Origin: Ignavibacteria bacterium | GTDB lineage: Bacteria; Bacteroidota; Ignavibacteria; Tepidaquicellales; OLB5 | Assembly: GCA_027492415.1 (NCBI GenBank) | Contig: JAPUEV010000352.1 | Location: 1-5,856, forward strand | DNA length: 5,856 nucleotides | Reading direction: 5' to 3' | In this document: one piece after another, positions 5,555 to 5,856 of the stretch | Layout of the letters: the number at the start of each line of letters is the position of its first letter | Position numbering within the stretch: the first letter of the stretch is position 1 | Made by a program: the position numbers and the translations under genes | The notes under the pieces: generated by a model | Told to the model about the DNA's origin: nothing | Databases searched by the model: none | What the model saw: the letters and a program-made list of their open reading frames with translations, nothing else

Positions 5555-5856
5555 TTAATTTAATACTTTCATTTCGACCCTGCGATTCTTTGCCATACCT
5601 TCTTCTGTATTATTATCGCCAATCGGAACAGCTTCACCATAGCCTTTTGCGATAAGCCTTGTGGGGTCGATTCCTTTTGATGAAAGGTATTGCAAAACGG
5701 TTTCAGCCCGTTTTTGTGAAAGATTTAAATTATAATCATCGCCGCCTTTTGAATCAGTGTGGGCAGAAATTTCGATCTTAACATCCGGGTTATCAGTAAG
5801 GAATTTTACGATCCTGTTCAATTCTGTAAACGATTCAGACTTCAGGTCTGATTTAT
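5555..5856 (-). CDS. OmpA-family peptidoglycan-binding C-terminal domain, 5' end outside window
   Basis: The frame is open from the right edge to TAA at 5555-5557, giving the last 99 residues. OmpA C-terminal domains bind diaminopimelate of peptidoglycan in the periplasm and anchor outer-membrane proteins or lipoproteins. Visible in order are EISAHTDSKGGDDYN, LSQKRAETVLQYLSSKGID, RLIAKGYGEAVPI and the terminal KNRRVEMKV, including the conserved TD-x-x-G, LS-x-x-RA, GYGE and NRRVE positions. A TTG at 5821 could be taken as a start, but the residues before it (SESFTELNRI) already belong to the domain, so the gene continues past the edge. The N-terminal part, whether beta-barrel, TPR/PD40 repeats or lipoprotein anchor, cannot be seen. 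Confidence 0.92.
   Translation of the reverse strand, partial: KSDLKSESFTELNRIVKFLTDNPDVKIEISAHTDSKGGDDYNLNLSQKRAETVLQYLSSKGIDPTRLIAKGYGEAVPIGDNNTEEGMAKNRRVEMKVLN

Noticed and set aside
5819..5821. TTG as the start of a short OmpA protein
   Set aside because: The domain sequence continues upstream to the window edge, so this is an internal codon.

Overview
The window is AT-rich chromosomal DNA from what is most likely a member of the Bacteroidota / Ignavibacteriota-Chlorobi lineage. This is inferred from four things: most genes lack a Shine-Dalgarno and instead have A/T-only leaders (GTTAATAATAT before two of the starts); sequences resembling the Bacteroidota -7 box TAnnTTTG are present; a membrane protein with the HSHSHFA...GW and HFQYNGWF motifs is, from memory, common in that group; and there is an OmpA-type peptidoglycan-binding domain. 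No taxonomic marker such as rRNA is present, so the assignment is tentative.

Left part (1-1726, minus strand): most of a ComEC/Rec2 DNA-uptake channel gene that runs off the left edge just as its C-terminal metallo-beta-lactamase-like domain begins. It is separated from the next gene by a divergent intergenic region (1727-2008) that holds a cryptic 7-bp tandem array (1892-1975).

Middle (2009-4139, plus strand): five closely spaced co-directional genes with gaps of 20, 40, 24 and 4 nt, probably one transcript. In order they are a RimJ/RimL-like GNAT acetyltransferase, a 42-residue single-helix membrane protein, a DUF1572-type DinB-fold protein, a small cysteine-rich lipoprotein with a GTG start and the only clear Shine-Dalgarno in the window, and a second DinB-fold protein resembling YfiT/BstA. 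Both DinB proteins keep a plausible three-histidine metal site. Thiol transfer, detoxification or modification chemistry is a reasonable guess for the group, but nothing in the sequence proves that the genes work together.

Right part (4113-5856, minus strand): a polytopic heme-copper-oxidase-subunit-I-like membrane protein whose 3' end overlaps the last plus-strand gene by 27 bp tail to tail. Its true N-terminus appears to lie upstream of the only ATG, in a stretch with no standard start codon. Then comes a short intergenic region with a near-palindrome and a REP-like hairpin, and finally the C-terminal OmpA domain of a gene entering from the right edge. No tRNA, rRNA, CRISPR array, transposase or recognisable defence system is present.
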